Source of the DNA: Prunus persica
Taxonomy: Eukaryota; Streptophyta; Magnoliopsida; Rosales; Rosaceae
Reading direction: 5' to 3'
DNA length: 64,000 nt
Assembly: GCF_000346465.2 (NCBI RefSeq)
Contig: NC_034009.1
Span: forward strand, 33,769,251 to 33,833,250
The notes beneath the pieces were generated by a model, which did not search any database, was not told the origin of the DNA, and worked only from the letters and a program-made list of their open reading frames with translations. Of this stretch, positions 12,501 to 24,307 are shown in pieces (the first letter of the stretch is position 1; every line of letters begins with the position of its first letter). The position numbers were made by a program, and so were the translations under genes.

Positions 12501-14076
12501 AGAACGAGCTGCCATTGCTGCCGCTGAAGCAGCCCGTGCAGCAGCACTTGCAGCTGCCGAGGTTTGTTGCTCTTCGTGCTCTAGTCAATGTAGTGGGAAA
12601 TATTACTGCTTTTCTCATTTGCAAATCTCTCTTTCTCTCTCTCCCTTCCCTTCCTCCTCTCCCTCTACCTCTCGCTTCTCTTTGTGCATTTTGTTCCATA
12701 GGAATTCAGTTGTTGACATATTGTTGTAAACTGTAGGCATATGCATCTTCAGAAGCCAAGAGCAGTACGTTGCTTCATCTTCCTAAGATCCCCTCATTTC
12801 ATAAGTTTGCTCGAAGAGATCAGTACCCTCAAATAGATGAGTATGATTTTAGGAGGAAGTGGTCTGGCGGTGATTTGGGTAGACAAGACTGTATATCAGA
12901 AATAGACTCAAGGAACTGCAAAGTTAGGAACTGGTCTGTTGATTTCTCCGCTGCTTGTGTCAATCTTGATAGTTCAAGAATGTCAGTCGATAACCTCTCC
13001 CAGCGGAGCCATCCAAATGAGACTGCTAGTCAATTGAATTTCAGAGAGCACTCAGGGGAGAGCGCTGCTGTCGACAGCAGTATTTATACAAAAGCATGGG
13101 TTGATACAGCTGGTAGTGTCGGGATAAAGGACTATCATGCCATTGAGATGTGGCAATCTCAAGCAGCTGCAGCGGACCCTGATTTCTTCCATCCAGCACC
13201 GTATATAAATGACGAGGAAGATTCAAATACGACTTCAAAAAAACTCAGCTGGAAGCATGAAGGGATAGTAAATGAGAGCTCTGTTTCGCAAGTTACTGTA
13301 AACAAGGAGTCATTAAAAAATCATCATCGGGGAGCAGACCATATCAAACAGGCCGTTGTTGATTATGTTGCATCATTGCTTATGCCCCTTTATAAAGCTA
13401 AAAAGATAGATAGAGATGGATACAAGTCAATCATGAAGAAAAGTGCTACCAAGGTTAGTTATTTTCCATCACTTCTACGTCTATTTCCTTCCTGTTCGCA
13501 ACTATTCCCCTTTCTTTTTTTTTAGTCTTAACATTTTAGGGAATTCAATTTTCAGGTCATGGAGCAGGCCACAGACGCAGAGAAAGCCATGGCTGTTTCT
13601 GGGTTTCTTGATTTCAAGCGCAGAAACAAGGTACTCTTCCATTAGTTTGTTGGTAAACATCATATTCGTCTATCCATATAATCCAATGAGTTTTTTTCAG
13701 TGATTTCTATTGGTGACTAAAGCAGTCATCCACATGGACTTTATCTGTCACTAAAGTGAATTTCCTGGCTGAGGTTTGAAACCTTTTCCAACTGAGATTG
13801 GGTTGCTTCAGCCAGTAGAGAAAAGAACAAATAAATATCATTGGCTCCTTAATATTTTAATTGAAATTTTTGTACATCAACTTTTTGGCAAACAAAGAAA
13901 GTTTTTTCTATAAGTAATGTTGCTGCTATTATCTTTTTATGGTATCTTGTGATGTTTTATCATTGGCTTCTTCTTACCAAGTTTTCTTCAATGCCTTAAA
14001 ACATATGCAGATTCGTGCATTTGTGGACAAATTGATCGAGAGGCACATGGCAGTGAAGCCCACTGTGAAATCTTGA
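6547..14076 (+). CDS. LDL3: Lysine-specific histone demethylase 1 homolog 3 (SWIRM/amine-oxidase, LDL3 type)
   Basis: Predicted FAD-dependent nuclear amine oxidase removing methyl groups from histone H3 lysines. Eight exons read as 6547-8396, 8845-8986, 9166-11382, 11531-11624, 12071-12561, 12737-13453, 13556-13630 and 14011-14076, giving 1883 residues in frame. The first 580 residues are a low-complexity acidic/basic tail starting MDGEEKKSGFKRR. A SWIRM domain (about 585-690) holds FKEILKRRGGIQDYLECRNQ and SLIRDIYAFLDLSGYINVG. The FAD-binding IIVIGAGPAGLTAARHL lies near 840, and the C-terminal flavin-contact GEATCKEHPDTVGGAM near 1277. An alanine-rich helix and an unassigned conserved tail ending HMAVKPTVKS follow. 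I chose the ATG at 6547 because its context is AAAATGG and MDG matches the family start as I remember it. No breaks were seen. The LDL3 assignment rests on the long N-terminal extension; LDL1, LDL2 and FLD are shorter. Confidence 0.9.
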
Positions 14077-16645
14077 TTGTCCTTTGGGATGATTGACCTG
14101 TGTTTTTGCATGGACTTCTGTACAACACATGCAGAAGTCTTTCTGTTGTTCCTGGATGAATTCACAGCATAAGCAGGCAGTGGTGGGGCACAGATGGTAT
14201 CGAATCGGTTTGTTATTCAAACTGCCAATAAGCTTTTTAATGATTTTCAAGGTGCAATGGAAGAACGGGCATGGTTTGTTGCCTTTCAAATCAAATTTGG
14301 TGGATTCTTGAAATTCACTTATAATTGGCCAGTGCAACAGGGGTAACCATTTTTTGGTGCAAATGGGAGTATAGCTCGAAGCAAGTTGCTTTGTACATTT
14401 CATTTTCGGGCATCAATGTGGTATGGAGATGATAGCAGATTGCTCTCAGAAATTGGCTTGTCATACATCGAGGATGTATTTATAGGGCTGGAAATTTAAG
14501 ACCTAAGACCCTATTTTTCATTCAGCGATCCTCAACGAGGAGACTAATTATTCCTGACTTTTTTTTTAATCAATTTTTCCAATGTGTACAGTGTAGGATT
14601 GTGTTAGTGCAACAAGAATACAGAACATTTTTCCATGGTAGCCAAAGTACTTTGATATGTTATGATTACTCTTTCACCTAACAGAAATCACTAACTTCAC
14701 TTTTTTTCTCCATTAAATCGAGCAAAGGAGTTGCATGTTGCATTTTAGCAGCCTTTCTGGGCTGAAATCTCTGCTTTATGAACTTTGTCTTCTCTGAGTG
14801 TATAATTCAACCTGGCTGGGGAGGCTTGTCTGTGCATAATGCATGCTCTATTAATTCAACTTGTCTTTTCCAACTTCCAAAGTAGTGATTAATTTGAAAG
14901 CATACATATGATTGGGGTATTACATGGACATCCAGAAAATAAGTGGAGGTATTTTGTGATAGATGTTCTGTTATCATCTAAGAATATGCATGTATACAGA
15001 GGCTGTAGTCAGTTTTAGCTTCAATTATGTTTGGGATTTGCACAATGGAATGCCAGGTTTCATCTGTCATATATTGCATGAACATCTCACAATCAGAAGG
15101 TAGTTGAGCATCTCTACACTTTTATCGATTTTGTTATTTGAAGTCTCTCTGATTACACCTCTTTTTGGTTGTTGCTAGGCTGGGAAAAATATTTTTGGTT
15201 CTTCAGAGGAAGACAGAGGTATGCCCTCTATATCTCCTTATATGTTGATGCTAATATATTTTGGTGTAAAACTACATGTTTGACATTTCTCTAATCAATC
15301 CAGTCCCTGATTTATGTCTAATATGCCTAGCTGTTGGCAGATGACCATGGCCCGGATGTTCTTGTTTCACACATTAGATGTTCTTTTTCCAGGAGATTCA
15401 GGTTTAGTTTCTCTCAATTAGGAGTCCTAATATCCATATGGCATTACTGGAGCTAGCATAGCCATGGAATGCATGCATGTGTTTAATACTTTGTTGCTTT
15501 GACAATTGGCATGAGCTTTTTCTTCAATGGCTTCAACCCAATTTTCAAAAGTTGGTAATGGGATCTATTTCATTTGAGTCGTTACCAAGTGGTGGAAGAC
15601 ATCACATATAAATATAATGATCCTCTCTTCCTTTGCATCTGGGATGAGGTTGAAATTTGTCATTCTATATGCAACCCCAATGATTTCAAGATAGCTATTT
15701 AGTGCCTTTTTTTAAAAAAGATTACTCTTTAGTGACTGTCTTCTGATGATCGTCCTATTGCAATATATATTTTCAGGGAGCATATTGTAATCTTATAATT
15801 CTGTTAGGTGAAACATGTTCTTTGCTGTTTCCTAGCATGTCACTCAAAAACCTTTTTCTCCCGGAATTATCATCATTTCATTCTTCAGTTGTGTAATGCC
15901 ATTTCTTCACTTAAAAACCTTCATTTGCTCTTCTGTTGGTCTCACAACTAGTGCAGCTGACGGATGGCAAATCATTTGGTGCTTTGTGTGGAATAACTCG
16001 TATGGGGTTGCAACTTGCAGGAGTCTTCCAATAGCCATGTAATTTGTAATAAATGAATTCTCGTGAAAATCAACCGTAAATTGGAAAAAAAAAAAAAGTG
16101 AGCTGAGTTTTAAAATAGTAAACATGTTTTGCATAAAAATATTAAATAAGGTTTAATGATTTCATTTGAAATGTGCATCTGAAGTATCCAAAAATTGGAA
16201 GAGGAATGTTAAAAGCTTTTTCAGAATCCAAAAAGTGTTGCAGCGGTGGGTAGTGCTTACCTTCTTATACTCAAGTTTGAGTCACTCTCTCCGGCGATCA
16301 GTGTAATTTAGAATATTATTTGTGTCAAAAAAATAATTATTAATAATAAAATATGAAAAAACAAAAATCCCAAAAATTGGGCCCAAGTAAGCATGCTCTA
16401 ACTTTTAAGATGGTAAATCTTAAATTGTGTAGGGCCGTTGACAAAGCCTATTTTTGAGCCATACTGTTAATGCTCTTTGGTGAGGTCTTATTTCTTAACT
16501 GTTAAATTAAATTTGTTAGTCTAATTCAATGATTAAGAGATAAAATCTTGCTTAAAGACCATATATGAGGCACTTACTATAGAATGACTCATTAATGACG
16601 CAAGAATTTTATATTGAGCCCAAAATTGTTGCCCAAAATATTTTA
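14077..16645. other. 3' flank and intergenic region
   Basis: The first few hundred bases are probably the 3' UTR of the LDL3-type gene. The rest is AT-rich with only short random frames. I see no coding, RNA or clear transposon signal before the fold-back element at 16646. Confidence 0.4.
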
Positions 16646-17228
16646 GAATAATGCTAACAATCTTCTCTCTAACCTTTTCCTTTGGACATTCTCCATTTTT
16701 TGCTTAACATGTGTCATTCTTCTTACACTTAAAATAATGTCATTAATATATTATACAAGCTAACTTTTGCTTTCCAAGTTTACCCTTATTAAATGTATTC
16801 AATTTATCCAAAAAAAAATTCACAACTTTCTTACCATTTTATTAATTTTTTTCTAACATCAATGATTTTTTCTAAAGAAAATATATGCTTTTAAGAGGAA
16901 ATGTCCAGTTTTTTTATTTATTTTTATTTTTAACAGAAAGGGTTAGATAGAAAGGAAAAAAAAAGTCCTTTGTGTTTAAAAAAAGGGGACATTTCCTCTT
17001 TTTTGAAAAAATCATATATATTTAAAATAATTAATAAGATGGTAAGAAAGTTGTGAATTTTTTTTGGATAAATTGAATACATTTAATAAGGGTAAAGTTG
17101 GAAAGCAAAAGTTAACTTGTATAATATATTAATGACATTGGTTTAAGTGTAAGGAGAATGACACATGTCAAGCAAAAAATAGAGAAGGTCCAAAAGAGAA
17201 GTTAGAGAGAAGATTACTAGCATTCTCC
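16646..17228. mobile_element. Fold-back MITE with very long inverted-repeat arms
   Basis: Two arms of roughly 260 bp are inverted copies of each other around a centre near 16910-16985. The left arm begins AATGCTAACAATCTTCTC and the right arm ends with the matching complement of AATGCTAGTAATCTTCTC. Inner blocks such as AAGAGGAAATGTCC (near 16893) and GGACATTTCCTCTT (16987) also pair. The unit contains no gene. I found no clean target duplication, so the superfamily (Mutator- or hAT-derived) stays open. It ends about 200 bp before the V-ATPase start codon, so it lies within the likely promoter. Confidence 0.75.
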
Positions 17229-17427
17229 AATGTGATATACAGCCACCTCTTCGCAGGTGAGCCCTCTAACAGCAGGGGTAAAATCGTAATAACGTGACCT
17301 ACGTACTGTGAGGCTGAGAGCGAAACACATACGCTTAAAGGCATATGCGGAGAGGAGAGAAAAAAAGAATACCATCACTCCAGAGGTCAGATCCGATCAA
17401 GAATATCTTGTCCGTAAATCGAGAAGA

Positions 17428-18321
17428 ATGTCTTCTTCAACGTTCAGCGGCGATGAAACGGCACCGTTCTTTGGGTTTCTCGGCGCCGCCGCGGCCCTCG
17501 TCTTCTCATGTATGTTTTCATTTGGTTCAGATCTAGCCATCTAGGGTTTTTGTTGATGCGGACGCAGGGATTTGATCCAGTGCGTTCTTTGCATGTTCTA
17601 CAGGTATGGGAGCAGCATACGGAACAGCGAAGAGCGGAGTAGGTGTGGCGTCGATGGGAGTGATGAGGCCGGAGCTGGTGATGAAGTCGATCGTGCCGGT
17701 GGTTATGGCTGGTGTGCTGGGTATCTACGGCCTTATCATCGCCGTCATCATCAGTACGGGCATCAATCCCAAGGCCAAATCCTATTACCTCTTCGATGGC
17801 TACGCCCATCTCTCCTCTGGTCTCGCTTGTGGCCTTGCTGGCCTCTCTGCTGGTATGGCTATTGGCATTGTCGGTGATGCTGGTGTTAGGTAAACTCTCT
17901 ACATTTGCGCATACATACAAATCTCCATTATTAAAGGTTTTGTATTGGTTTAAGATGGTTGAGAGTGCGAATATCGATTTGATTGTCTGAGAACCGAGTT
18001 TGATGTGGTTTATTTTGCTTGAATTGTTCATGATATTAGCAGTTTGTTCGGTGCTAAGCGTAGTATTTACTACCATGTTTTTAGTTTTGCACGACATTTG
18101 TTTTGAAAGTATTGCGTTACCAATTTTGGTGTCTTGTCACGTTTTTGTTGGAAGTTTCCTCTTCTGAATGTGTTTTTGTACTATGCAGAGCCAACGCCCA
18201 GCAGCCAAAGCTTTTTGTTGGGATGATCCTCATTCTCATTTTTGCTGAAGCACTTGCCCTGTACGGTCTCATTGTTGGCATCATTCTCTCTTCCCGATCG
18301 GGTCAGTCAAGAGCCGACTAG
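17428..18321 (+). CDS. VHA-c: V-type proton ATPase 16 kDa proteolipid subunit c
   Basis: Forms the rotating proteolipid ring of the V-ATPase membrane sector (Vo), which pumps protons into the vacuole and endomembrane lumen. Three exons, 17428-17509, 17604-17889 and 18189-18321, give 166 residues, the normal length for the family. The protein is four hydrophobic helices: [19 protein letters not shown], the second starting [18 protein letters not shown], the third containing [19 protein letters not shown], and the fourth [19 protein letters not shown]. Glu143 in helix four (FAEAL) is the proton-carrying residue. The reading frame is open for 40 codons upstream of the ATG but has no other ATG, so the start at [10 protein letters not shown] is secure. 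No irregularities. Plants carry several nearly identical paralogues, so the exact member cannot be named. Confidence 0.96.
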
Positions 18322-19691
18322 AAGGTGTGCTAGGTGGTTTTGTTGGGTTGCTGCTATTTATTAAGAGCTACTTTACTGTTTTGTTTGAAGTTGTAGTTTC
18401 TTTTTGGGAGGTGCATTACAGATTCTTGTATGGTGTGAGTGATCCGTCGATGTCTACCAGGTGGATTGGTAGTGGTTATGCGCCAAAGGTAGATATAGGG
18501 CTAGCAATTAGTTGGTACTTCTGAATAAGTTTGAGTTGTGTTTCATGAGTCCATGCCTGTATTGAGAAATCGAATTGACATTAATTTGTTGGAAATTATA
18601 TATACCGCCTGTATCATTGTGTTAATTTCATTTCTTCGTATTCTACCTCTCTGGATTTGTTGGGATTATGCTGAATCTAAAGTTCCATATGATGTAACTA
18701 ACCTGATTAGTAAAATCTAAAACAGAATTTTGAAAATGAGAGGGAACTTTTAAGTGGGACTTTTTATCCCAATCTTCAGTTCAATCTTCTGCCATTTTTG
18801 GGAGTTGAAGCTGCTCCTACATCCTTGATCTCAGATCTCTTGGGTGACCTTTTCTCCAAACTTAAATCTCTCATTCAAATTATTGAGATGCAAAATTGGA
18901 TCGGGTGTCTTTGATTTATTGTTGAACATGATTGACTTTTCAAGGACTGATGATCAGAATTGGAGATTTGATTTTGTTCTTGTTTGGTTGTTGGATGGTT
19001 TTCTGAGGAATGTGATGCTTTTGTCTCTTTTGCGTCCCAGAACTAAGTTGCACCCAACTAAATAAATCAACAAAACAGGATAGTTGACAAATTCCATCAC
19101 TTCGAAGTTGTTTGGAACTTGCAAGTAGTCCATCAAAACAAAACATAAGAGTGCATTAAAGTGTTTGGATCGAGCCCAGCATTCAACTACTGCAAGATTT
19201 TGGACCGCAAAAGAAAATAACTTTTGGAAAACAAAGCCCAAATGACGGATGGATTTTCAAGAACAGGAATCAGCAACCAAGATTCTTCTTGTGTTCTTCT
19301 ATAGTAGCACCCAATGGCATGGCTTCAACATTCAACAAATAGGTGGAATTTTGGTTTTATACTTTGGACCCAAAAAATTACACATTTTCCGCCCTTCTTT
19401 TTTTTTTTTTTGGGTGCTAAATTTTCCGCATTTCTTCGTTAACAAGCTAACTTTGTAAGTTCGTTTCTGTTGCCTACGGCATGGTCCCCTCTTATTTGAT
19501 TGAATTATAGTCACTGATTGCGTAAGTGATCCTAACACGTGGCACTGGCCAGGCCGCCTTCGAAGAATCGAAGCTCTTCTATCCCGACTCCGTCGGAGTC
19601 GCGAAAATTGGCAAAGAAGCGGGGCATATATAAAAACAAGTAGTTGGTTATAATCGCAGACAAATCCAAATTACAAGGCATTTGAAAGCGT
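18322..19691. other. 3' UTR of VHA-c, intergenic region, promoter of the hydrolase gene
   Basis: No supported gene. The first 300-400 bases are likely VHA-c 3' UTR. A T-run (19398-19411) and ordinary AT-rich sequence follow. The last 200 bases before 19692 are the probable promoter/leader of the CGI-58-type gene. Confidence 0.4.
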
Positions 19692-22600
19692 ATGAACCTG
19701 CGTAGACTTTCGTCGAGAATGGCCGACGAAATTAGCAGGTCCGCCCAACGAGAAACCTCCGCTGCTTCTTCTACTGCTGCTGTTGCTGCAGAAAATGCAA
19801 AATTAAAATCAAAATCCATCTGGCCTTCTGTCCTCCGTTGGATCCCCACCTCCACCGATAAGATCATTGCCGCCGAGAAGCGCCTCCTCTCTCTTGTCAA
19901 GTAATCATAACCCACCTATGTTTCTCTCCTTTCAATCCCTCCATGTTCATTTGGTTGCAGATTTGTCTGTTTTTTGGTTGGAAATGTACTGAAATGGAAA
20001 CTAGTGATTTTGTTAGTTTCATGACCCTCATGAATTTTCTGAATTTCTTTCCTAACAACCCTAATTTGAAGTTGAAGTTGCCTAATTTCTCAACTTTCTT
20101 ACGCGTTTTGTTTGATCAAGCTCTGACGTTGCAACTTCTTCAAACTTTTGAACGGTTCAAAAGTTGAATTTTGATAAATTGTGCGAATTTATTGAATTTT
20201 GCAGGACCCCTTACGTTCAAGAACGGGTGAATATAGGATCTGGACCGCCTGGCTCCAAAGTGAGGTGGTTTCGATCTGAAAGCAATGAAGAAAGGTGTAT
20301 CAACACGGTTTCATTTGACAGCAAAGAGGGTTCTCCTACTCTTGTGATGATTCACGGATATGGTGCTTCTCAAGGTTTCTTCTTTAGAAATTTTGATGCC
20401 CTCGCCAGTCGGTTCAGGGTCATTGCCATTGATCAACTTGGGTGAGCTATTTTTATCTTGATGCTTGGAATTTATTATATGTTCCCTTGTTTTGTTGTAA
20501 CCCTTCTTTCAGAGCTGTTATTAACGTTGTTCTTTCAGAGCTGTTATTAACGTTGTCATGCTTTAAGTTCATTCCGTAATTTGCAGCCGACCTTTTTTGT
20601 TTTCGGTTGTACTTTTAAAACTTAAAACATCTATGCCACCATGATGAGGGAACATAACTTTTACAATTCGAAGTTGTCGGTATCTACTATGGACTTTATT
20701 GGGATACAAATTGTTCTAGCTCTGTTGATGTTAGTATGTAAAAGACCTCCCTCCCTGATGTTCTGTTTGCAGGCTTTTATTTTAGAGTTACATCAAAATT
20801 AGCTACTCTTTTGCCTGCTTTGGTTTCTTTTCCTTCCGACATCAAAAACTGCATGAATACACACAGCTTCCCTTTAAGTTTACTGTTAAACATTATTAAC
20901 CTTTTGTACCATGTTGGGTAGTGGTTTCTGGGGTCTATTTTGTGAGACATTTGGTTCTCAAATCCTTGGTTTAATCTTCTTTACAGTTGGGGCGGTTCAA
21001 GCAGGCCTGATTTTACATGCAAAAGCACTGAAGGTAGTTTTACACTGTCATTAGATATTAATATTTGTGCCACAAGTTATAATGTTACTTACTATGCCAA
21101 TTGCCAAAAGTTTTTTGATATAATTTTGCAAGAATGCCAATGAAATATGTTCCATTTGTTTCTGAACTTGCAATTGGCAATGCAGAAACTGAAGCATGGT
21201 TCATTGATTCTTTTGAAGAATGGCGAAAAGCCAAGAACCTCAGCAACTTTATATTACTTGGGCATTCATTTGGTGGGTACATTGCATCTAAGTATGCTTT
21301 GAAGGTATTTGTTATTCCATATTGATCTTTGAATCTAGAAATGATTGTGGCAGTTTCTGTATTTGTGATCTTGATTTATATTTATGTAATAGCATCCCGA
21401 GCACGTTCAGCATTTGATTTTGGTGGGGCCTGCTGGGTTTTCATCCGAGTCAGACACAAAATTTCAGTGGGTTACCCAGTTCAAAGCAACATGGAAAGGA
21501 GCAATTTTCAACCATTTGTGGGAGTCTAATTTTACTCCTCAGAAGTTAGTCAGGTAAATACATATTTTTGTCTTCCCTCTCCCAAATTTCAATACAATTT
21601 GCACAATGGTATTATGCATGGTAAGTGTATCCATTTCATTCATTTAAGTTATCCATTTCATGCACCTGTCTCTAGTTATGGATTCTGTCTCTTGTTCATC
21701 TGGTATTTGCACACTTTGAACATTTACAACACGTGTTGCAAGCATTGCATGTGTGCAGACATACAATCAGTGTGTACATTTGCATCTATGTTAATGTATG
21801 CCTACCTTCCTTCAGAAGGTCTTAAGACCTTATATCTCATGTCTCCATTTCGTCCAAAGATTAGTGATGAGTTAGAGATGAAACAGGGAAAGAAGTGGTT
21901 CATATTGTTCCGTCTTTAGTTCTGAAGTTTGTATATGTTTACCATGCAGAGGGTTAGGGCCCTTGGGTCCAAATCTTGTTCGGAGTTACACCAGTACTAG
22001 ATTCGGTTCTTATTCAACAGGGACCACGCTTACTGAAGAGGAATCCGGACTGTTAACAGGTTATTTTACATACAGTTGTTTGTGTATAGAACATACATAT
22101 CCTACTTCCAAGATTCTGATGGTTGCTTTTTTCCAATTGAAGATTATGTATACCATACTTTAGCAGCCAAAGCTAGTGGGGAGCTGTGCTTAAAGTATAT
22201 ATTTTCTTTTGGAGCGTTTGCTAGGAGTCCCCTTATTCACAGGTTCGATTCGATGATACTAATCTTTTCCGAATATCATAGAAGAGTGGGAAGATTGTTG
22301 TAATAAAATTGCTTTTAGTGAAGGGTAAACATGTATTCCTCCTCTTTTATGTACAGTGCACCAGAGTGGAAAGTGCCAACTACTTTCATTTATGGCTATC
22401 TAGACTGGATGAACTACCAAGGGGCTCAAGAAGCTGGCAAGCATATGAAGGTTCCGTGTGAGATAATTAGGGTTCCTGAGGTGACTCTCTCACTTTCTCT
22501 TGCTCCTTCTCCCCCTCTTTTCTACTCTCTTGCTTCTTATTAATTCCATTACACGATAAACTGGCTTCAATTAATAACATGTTTCTGATAAATAACTGCA

Positions 22601-22727
22601 GGCTGGGCACTTCGTATTCATAGACCAACCGGATCGTTTCCATTCAGCTGTTTTGTATGCTTGCCGAAGATTTCTTTCTCCTGACCCTGACGTTGAATCG
22701 TTACCTGAAGGTTTGACATCTGCCTGA
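19692..22727 (+). CDS. CGI58: CGI-58/ABHD5-type alpha/beta hydrolase, probable lysophosphatidic acid acyltransferase
   Basis: Similar to Arabidopsis At4g24160, an alpha/beta hydrolase reported to act in lipid homeostasis with lysophosphatidic acid acyltransferase and (phospho)lipase activity. Nine exons: 19692-19900, 20205-20441, 20987-21033, 21186-21304, 21393-21553, 21950-22059, 22143-22242, 22357-22480, 22602-22727; 410 residues in frame. Visible are the oxyanion-loop [10 protein letters not shown], the lid and strand [15 protein letters not shown], and the nucleophile elbow GHSFGG near residue 190. At about 372-377, HFVFID has the HX4D acyltransferase spacing and also supplies the catalytic His. 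The start [13 protein letters not shown] resembles the known family start; a second Met at codon 10 is possible. No signal peptide or membrane span is obvious. No damage seen. Confidence 0.92.
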
Positions 22728-23065
22728 AAAGATTATTTAGTCGTTCTCTCCTTTTCTTTGTACAGAGTAAAGAGTCCCCGGTAGTCAATAGGAGTCATGG
22801 AAATTTCACAGATTAAATCTTTCAATTCTTTCAAGTGCATTTGTGATATTCGTGTATTCATAAATACCTACAGATAGTGTAAGTCTGTACATCAACAACG
22901 GCAGATTTACTTTTACCACTATTCTTTACACATTCTGTCAGTAGTATGTTATAGTTGTACAAACATTTAAGTGGACACTAAGCTTTCATTATGGTAGACA
23001 AATATTTAAGTGGACAGCTGTCTTTTTGTGAGTACTTATTGAGATGTTTGAAATGAAAAAAATAA
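22728..23065. other. 3' flank of the CGI-58-type gene
   Basis: Probable 3' UTR and spacer. No gene or structured element seen. Confidence 0.4.
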
Positions 23066-23489
23066 GGGAGCTGATTTCCCCACTCCCATTTTCTCTACTT
23101 ACACTTCCTTTTGCTTTTTAATACTTTTTAATCAATTTTGTTCTTTCTTTTTCATATTCTATCTTTACCCTAAATTAATTTCTTTTTTACTACACTTTTG
23201 TATTATGTCTTTTTCTTTATACTTAATTTTTTAACTTACACTCCATTTTCAATATTAAAGGGGAAAAAAACTTAATTTCTTACTCGATTAAAGGAAAAAA
23301 AAAACTGAAAATGGAGTGAAGTTGGAAAATTAAGTACAAAGAAAAAGAACTAATATAAAAGCGAAGTAAAAAGAAATTGATGTAAGATAAGGGTAGAATA
23401 AGAAACAGAATGAACAAAATTAATTAAAATGTATTAAAAAGCAAATGAGAGTGTAAGTGGAGAAAAAACGAGTGGGGAAATCGTATCTC
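23066..23489. mobile_element. Fold-back MITE, about 420 bp
   Basis: Left and right arms are imperfect inverted repeats. The left begins GGGAGCTGATTTCCCCACTC and runs through ACTTACACT. The right, read on the minus strand, begins GAGATACGATTTCCCCACTC and also runs through CCACTTACACT. The centre is near 23270. AAAAATAA occurs immediately on both sides and may be an 8-bp target duplication, but it is low-complexity so this is weak. No coding potential. Confidence 0.68.
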
Positions 23490-24307
23490 AAAAATAAAAA
23501 CAAAAATAGTGAAAACGACATGTCTTCCAATTGAACAGTGAGTGGAACTGCTACCATCGCAATTGAATGAATGGTCTGTTCGTTTTCATGACCCCGACTG
23601 AATGCGGCATCGGTCTCAGTTATTGGGCACTTAAAAGTCACAAGGATTTTTACCCTAAAAAACTTCTCCACTTTCCACTTGCTGCTTTCTCATCACGTAC
23701 TCTGCAACTTCCTATTATCATTTCTGAACTTCTGAGTTACTACTGACCAGTTCTCCTGATGCAGTGTGGGTGTGGGTGTAGGACCCACAACCCAGAACCC
23801 TTCAAGTTCCCGTGTACCATCAAATTATTTGCTTCCCCAAAACATACGCACCACAAAGATTTTTATTTTAAAAGAAATAAAAAGGAAGAAAAATAGTCTT
23901 GTTTCACATCAAATGCTTTGGACTGGTCAGGGGCCACGTCCTAGTCAACACTTTCCCTTAATCAATCCGACGTGCACGGCCCAAAGAATCTGACGCCCCG
24001 TTGCCTTTCCCGATAAAAGAGCCCGACGTCATATCTTAACGGCTACTTCCTCTCTCTTTAGAACTTGACACGTGGCTTATCCCGATTAACCATTAGTGTT
24101 TTAGCGGGAAAAAAGAAATAAATAAATGGAATATCTTAGTTTGACTATGGAGCGGAGCGGAGGGTCCCTCCCTTCTCCCTTGCCGCCATCAGGTGAAAGT
24201 TATGTAGTTGAGCAAAAGTATTAAAGAAATTGGAATAAATCAAACCTTTTAAATATTAATGCGTCATTCTTTTCCCGAACATTAATATTCTAATAAATAA
24301 ATAAGAA
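23490..24307. other. Intergenic region downstream of the LRR receptor
   Basis: Spacer between the MITE and the 3' end of the minus-strand LRR receptor gene. It contains a CACGTG G-box near 24069, but no plus-strand gene starts here. The part next to 24307 is probably the receptor's 3' UTR. Confidence 0.35.

Noticed and set aside
17308..17427. N-terminal extension of subunit c
   Set aside because: The frame is open but has no ATG and the standard family start is at 17428.
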